From an uncultured Acidaminococcus sp. (GTDB taxonomy: Bacteria > Bacillota > Negativicutes > Acidaminococcales > Acidaminococcaceae): 7,254 nucleotides of DNA. The first letter of the stretch is position 1. Each line of letters starts with the position of its first letter. The position numbers and the translations under genes were made by a program. Under the pieces are notes generated by a model. The model worked only from the letters and a program-made list of their open reading frames with translations, did not search any database and was not told the DNA's origin. Shown here piece after piece: positions 5,384-7,254 of this stretch. The stretch covers positions 1 through 7,254 of the forward strand of contig CAAGJR010000094.1 in NCBI GenBank assembly GCA_900770265.1, written 5' to 3'.

Positions 5384-5809
5384 TTAGTCTTCTACGACAA
5401 TACCCATGGAACGGGCAGTGCCTTCCACCATGCGCATAGCTGCTTCAACAGAGCCAGCGTTTAGGTCTTTCATCTTGCTTTCAGCGATTTCACGGACCTT
5501 GTCACGTTTGATCGTGGCAACTTTGGTCTTGTTGGGTTCGCCGGATGCTTTTTCGATACCGCAGGCTTTCTTCAGCAGGACTGCTGCAGGAGGAGTCTTG
5601 GTAACGAAAGTGAAAGAACGGTCTTCGAATACAGTGATTTCAACAGGGATGATCAGACCGACCTGTTTGGCAGTCCGTTCGTTGAAGTCTTTTACGAAGG
5701 CCATGATGTTGATACCAGCTTGGCCGAGGGCCGGGCCTACGGGAGGTGCCGGAGTTGCCTTACCAGCAGGAACCTGCAATTTCACCATCTTAACGACTTT
5801 CTTAGGCAT
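5384..5809 (-). CDS. rplK: 50S ribosomal protein L11
   Basis: L11 binds the GTPase-associated region of 23S rRNA next to L10 and is the target region for thiostrepton and for RelA activation. The 141-residue protein has normal length. The N-terminal domain carries the proline-rich segment GKATPAPPVGPALGQAGINI (16-35), followed by MAFVKDFNERT. The RNA-binding C-terminal domain shows FVTKTPPAAVLLKKA (68-82), VREIAESKMKDLN (105-117) and the typical GTARSMGIVVED ending. ATG 5809 has a near-perfect AAGGAGGTG (5824-5816). It starts only 17 bases after the nusG stop, so the two are surely co-transcribed. Confidence 0.98.
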   Translation of the reverse strand: MPKKVVKMVKLQVPAGKATPAPPVGPALGQAGINIMAFVKDFNERTAKQVGLIIPVEITVFEDRSFTFVTKTPPAAVLLKKACGIEKASGEPNKTKVATIKRDKVREIAESKMKDLNAGSVEAAMRMVEGTARSMGIVVED

Positions 5810-5826
5810 AATTTACACCTCCTTAC

Positions 5827-6399
5827 TTATTCAATAGCTTCCACTTGGGTGAATTTAACTTCAATGGGAGTCTCACGACCGAACATTTCGACCATGACTT
5901 TGATCTTCTGCTGTTCGTCGTTGATCTCCGCGACCGTCCCCACCATATCAGTAAAGCCAGGGGCTTTGATGCGGACAGTATCATTCAAACCTACAGGGCA
6001 TGCCATCCGGACAACCGGTTCTTCTGCTTCATCAGAAGCAGCAGCCTGGCCGCCTTCTTTGACCTGGGCCCCGAGGATGCGTTCTACTTCACGGTCAGAT
6101 AAGGGAATGGGTTTCGTGCCAGTGCCGACGAAGCCGGTCACACCAGGGGTGTTGCGCACAGCATACCAGGTACGATCGTTGACGATCATTTCGATGAGGA
6201 CATAGCCCGGGAATACTTTCCGTGCCACGACCTTCTGCTGGTCATCCTTTGCGTCCACTTCATTCTGCATGGGAACCAGCACCTGGAAAATCTGCTCTTC
6301 CATTCCCAGGGAATGGATTTTGCTTTCCAGATTCATTTTTACCTTATTCTCATAACCGGAATAGGTATGGATGACATACCAGTGCTTTTGTCCTTCCAT
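5827..6399 (-). CDS. nusG: Transcription elongation/antitermination factor NusG
   Basis: NusG binds RNA polymerase through its N-terminal domain and modulates pausing, termination and coupling to ribosomes. The 190-residue protein has the NGN domain (about 6-110: HWYVIHTYSGYENKVK, FPGYVLIEM, WYAVRNTPGVTGFVG). An acidic Ala/Glu-rich linker (about 114-130) follows, then the KOW domain (about 136-189, with APGFTDMVGTVAEIN and the ending VEAIE). I chose ATG 6399, which gives MEGQKHWYV. A TTG at 6405 in the same frame would overlap the secE stop (TTGA) and sits too close to the GGGAG ribosome-binding site (6414-6410), but it cannot be excluded. Two bases separate the chosen start from the secE stop. 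Confidence 0.97.
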   Translation of the reverse strand: MEGQKHWYVIHTYSGYENKVKMNLESKIHSLGMEEQIFQVLVPMQNEVDAKDDQQKVVARKVFPGYVLIEMIVNDRTWYAVRNTPGVTGFVGTGTKPIPLSDREVERILGAQVKEGGQAAASDEAEEPVVRMACPVGLNDTVRIKAPGFTDMVGTVAEINDEQQKIKVMVEMFGRETPIEVKFTQVEAIE

Positions 6400-6401
6400 G
6401 C

Positions 6402-6626
6402 TCAATGCACTCCCATCACTAAACGAAACAGTACGGATAAAATAGCATCAATGCCCCAGATCAGAAACGCAGCGAACAGAGAGGATACGATCACGGTGAT
6501 GGTGTATCCGATCAGCTCCCGTTTCGTCGGCCAGGTCACTTTTTTCATTTCGATTTTCACATCTCGGAGAAAACCGCCTACACCAGAGGAGTTTTTCACT
6601 TCCGGGGTGAGTTGTGATGCTGTCAT
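6402..6626 (-). CDS. secE: Preprotein translocase subunit SecE
   Basis: This is the small essential subunit that clamps SecY in the inner-membrane protein channel. The 74-residue single-span form is typical of most bacteria outside the gamma-proteobacteria. The cytoplasmic amphipathic signature GGFLRDVKIEMKKVTWPTKR (17-36) leads into one transmembrane helix (about 41-70). ATG 6626 is preceded by AAGGTGG, which overlaps the rpmG stop codon (TAAGGTGG), so the two genes are tightly linked. The stop overlaps or abuts the nusG start. Confidence 0.97.
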   Translation of the reverse strand: MTASQLTPEVKNSSGVGGFLRDVKIEMKKVTWPTKRELIGYTITVIVSSLFAAFLIWGIDAILSVLFRLVMGVH

Positions 6627-6638
6627 ACTCGATCCACC

Positions 6639-6800
6639 TTATTTCGTTTCTTTATGCAACGTATGCTTTTTGCAGAACTTGCAATACTTTTTGATTTCGA
6701 TACGTTCGGTATCGTTCTTTTTATTCTTCGTAGTCTGGTAGTTACGCTGTTTGCATTCAGTGCAAGCCAGGGTAATACCCACACGGTTTCCAGCTGCCAT
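6639..6800 (-). CDS. rpmG: 50S ribosomal protein L33, zinc-binding (C+) form
   Basis: This small large-subunit protein lies near the E site. The minus-strand frame from ATG 6800 gives 53 residues, MAAGNRVGITLACTECKQRN... ending KKHTLHKETK, the usual L33 length. Two CxxC pairs (Cys13/16 in CTEC and Cys40/43 in CKFC) form the zinc ribbon, so this is the zinc-dependent form as opposed to the C- form induced by zinc starvation. GTGAGGTG lies upstream with a seven-base gap. It is the first gene after the promoter and is directly followed by secE, the order common in Firmicutes. Confidence 0.97.
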   Translation of the reverse strand: MAAGNRVGITLACTECKQRNYQTTKNKKNDTERIEIKKYCKFCKKHTLHKETK

Positions 6801-6854
6801 TCCTTAACACCTCACTTACATTCAAAACTCTTGATTCCCAAAAGCCGCCTATAA

Positions 6855-6883
6855 AGGTTATCATAGAACCGTCAAGATGTCAA
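6855..6883 (-). promoter_or_regulatory. Promoter for the rpmG-secE-nusG-rplKAJL operon
   Basis: A perfect TTGACA (6883-6878) is followed by a 17-base spacer and TAACCT (6860-6855, four of six to TATAAT). A second possible pair, TTGACG (6875-6870) and TATAGG (6853-6848) with a 16-base spacer, overlaps it, so the start may be near 6848 or 6841. The -35 lies one base after the T-run of the tuf terminator. Confidence 0.78.
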
Positions 6884-6884
6884 C

Positions 6885-6924
6885 AAAAAAGTGAGGCCGA
6901 AAATTGCATCGGCCTCATTTTTTT
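6885..6924 (-). terminator. Intrinsic terminator after tuf
   Basis: The perfect 9-bp stem TGAGGCCGA (6917-6909 on the minus strand) with TCGGCCTCA (6900-6892) and an eight-base loop is followed by a T6 run (6890-6885). Seven T residues also flank the stem on the plus-strand side (6918-6924), so the element could terminate in both directions. It lies 15 bases after the tuf stop. Confidence 0.93.
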
Positions 6925-6939
6925 CATCCTGTGGTTGAA

Positions 6940-7254
6940 TTAGGCTTCGATTTCAGTTACAACGCCGGCGCCTACGGTATGGCCGCCTTCGCGGATAGCG
7001 AAACGCAGACCTTGTTCGATAGCGATCGGGGTGATCAGTTCAACGTCCATGACGACGTTATCGCCAGGCATTACCATTTCGGTGCCTTCGGGCAGGTGAG
7101 CTACACCCGTAACGTCGGTGGTGCGGAAGTAGAATTGCGGACGATAGCCGTTGAAGAACGGAGTATGACGGCCGCCTTCTTCTTTGGTCAGTACGTAAAC
7201 CTGGCCTTTGAATTTCGTATGAGGATGGATGGTGCCGGGTTTAGCCAGAACCTG
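6940..7254 (-). CDS. tuf: Elongation factor Tu, C-terminal 104 residues
   Basis: EF-Tu carries aminoacyl-tRNA to the ribosome in a GTP-dependent way. The window holds only the C-terminal end; the GTPase domain lies beyond 7254. The visible part is domain 3: QVLAKPGTIHPHTKFKGQVY, GGRHTPFFNGYRPQFYFRTT, LPEGTEMVMPGDNVVMDVEL and the ending GLRFAIREGGHTVGAGVVTE-IEA, all characteristic. The TAA stop at 6940 is followed by a strong terminator. Whether this is the only tuf copy or one of two cannot be told here. Confidence 0.98.
   Translation of the reverse strand, partial: QVLAKPGTIHPHTKFKGQVYVLTKEEGGRHTPFFNGYRPQFYFRTTDVTGVAHLPEGTEMVMPGDNVVMDVELITPIAIEQGLRFAIREGGHTVGAGVVTEIEA

Noticed and set aside
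6640..6940. A tRNA gene (such as tRNA-Trp) near rpmG-secE or after tuf
   Set aside because: Such genes occur there in some bacteria, but no cloverleaf, TTCGA-type T-loop or CCA-ending structure is present; the space holds a terminator and promoter.
1..7254. Insertion sequence, CRISPR array, attachment site or phage genes
   Set aside because: No transposase-like frame, regularly spaced repeats or integrase was seen on either strand. All coding space is accounted for by housekeeping and transport genes.

Overview
This window looks like part of a bacterial chromosome from a Firmicutes-type lineage. The signs are strong AGGAGG(TG) Shine-Dalgarno sequences, a T-box leader, an L10-type attenuated leader and a two-CxxC L33. 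Gene content and protein style suggest a Negativicutes relative (for example Acidaminococcaceae), but that is an impression, not a search result. All genes are on the minus strand, so transcription runs from high to low coordinates.

Right end (7254 down to 3446): a translation/transcription block. It starts with the C-terminal third of tuf (EF-Tu) and its hairpin terminator. A promoter sits directly against that terminator. It is followed by rpmG (L33, only 53 aa), secE, nusG, rplK (L11), rplA (L1), rplJ (L10) and rplL (L7/L12), and then a strong terminator. Two autoregulatory RNA elements are visible. A hairpin between rplK and rplA resembles the L1-binding site of 23S rRNA and pairs into the rplA ribosome-binding site. 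An L10-type leader with an attenuator hairpin lies between rplA and rplJ. rpoB/rpoC, the usual genes after rplL, are not there.

Middle (3445 to 3094, about 400 bases between the genes metN and rplL): this stretch is fully occupied by the rplL terminator, a sigma-A-like promoter and a T-box riboswitch with mutually exclusive antiterminator and terminator hairpins, leading into metN.

Left end (3093 to 1): a MetNIQ-type ABC importer operon: ATPase, then permease (4-base overlap), then lipoprotein binding protein. A M20D amidohydrolase, cut off by the window edge, follows. Such importers are usually annotated as methionine transporters. Here the T-box specifier reads UGC (Cys) in the expected register. 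The T-box UGGA is complementary to a tRNA 3' end with U73, as in tRNA-Cys, and not to the A73 of tRNA-Met. The binding protein also lacks several residues typical of methionine-binding NlpA proteins. The most interesting hypothesis is therefore a cysteine-starvation-induced importer for cysteine, cystine or an N-acyl/S-substituted derivative, with the M20D enzyme removing the acyl group after uptake.
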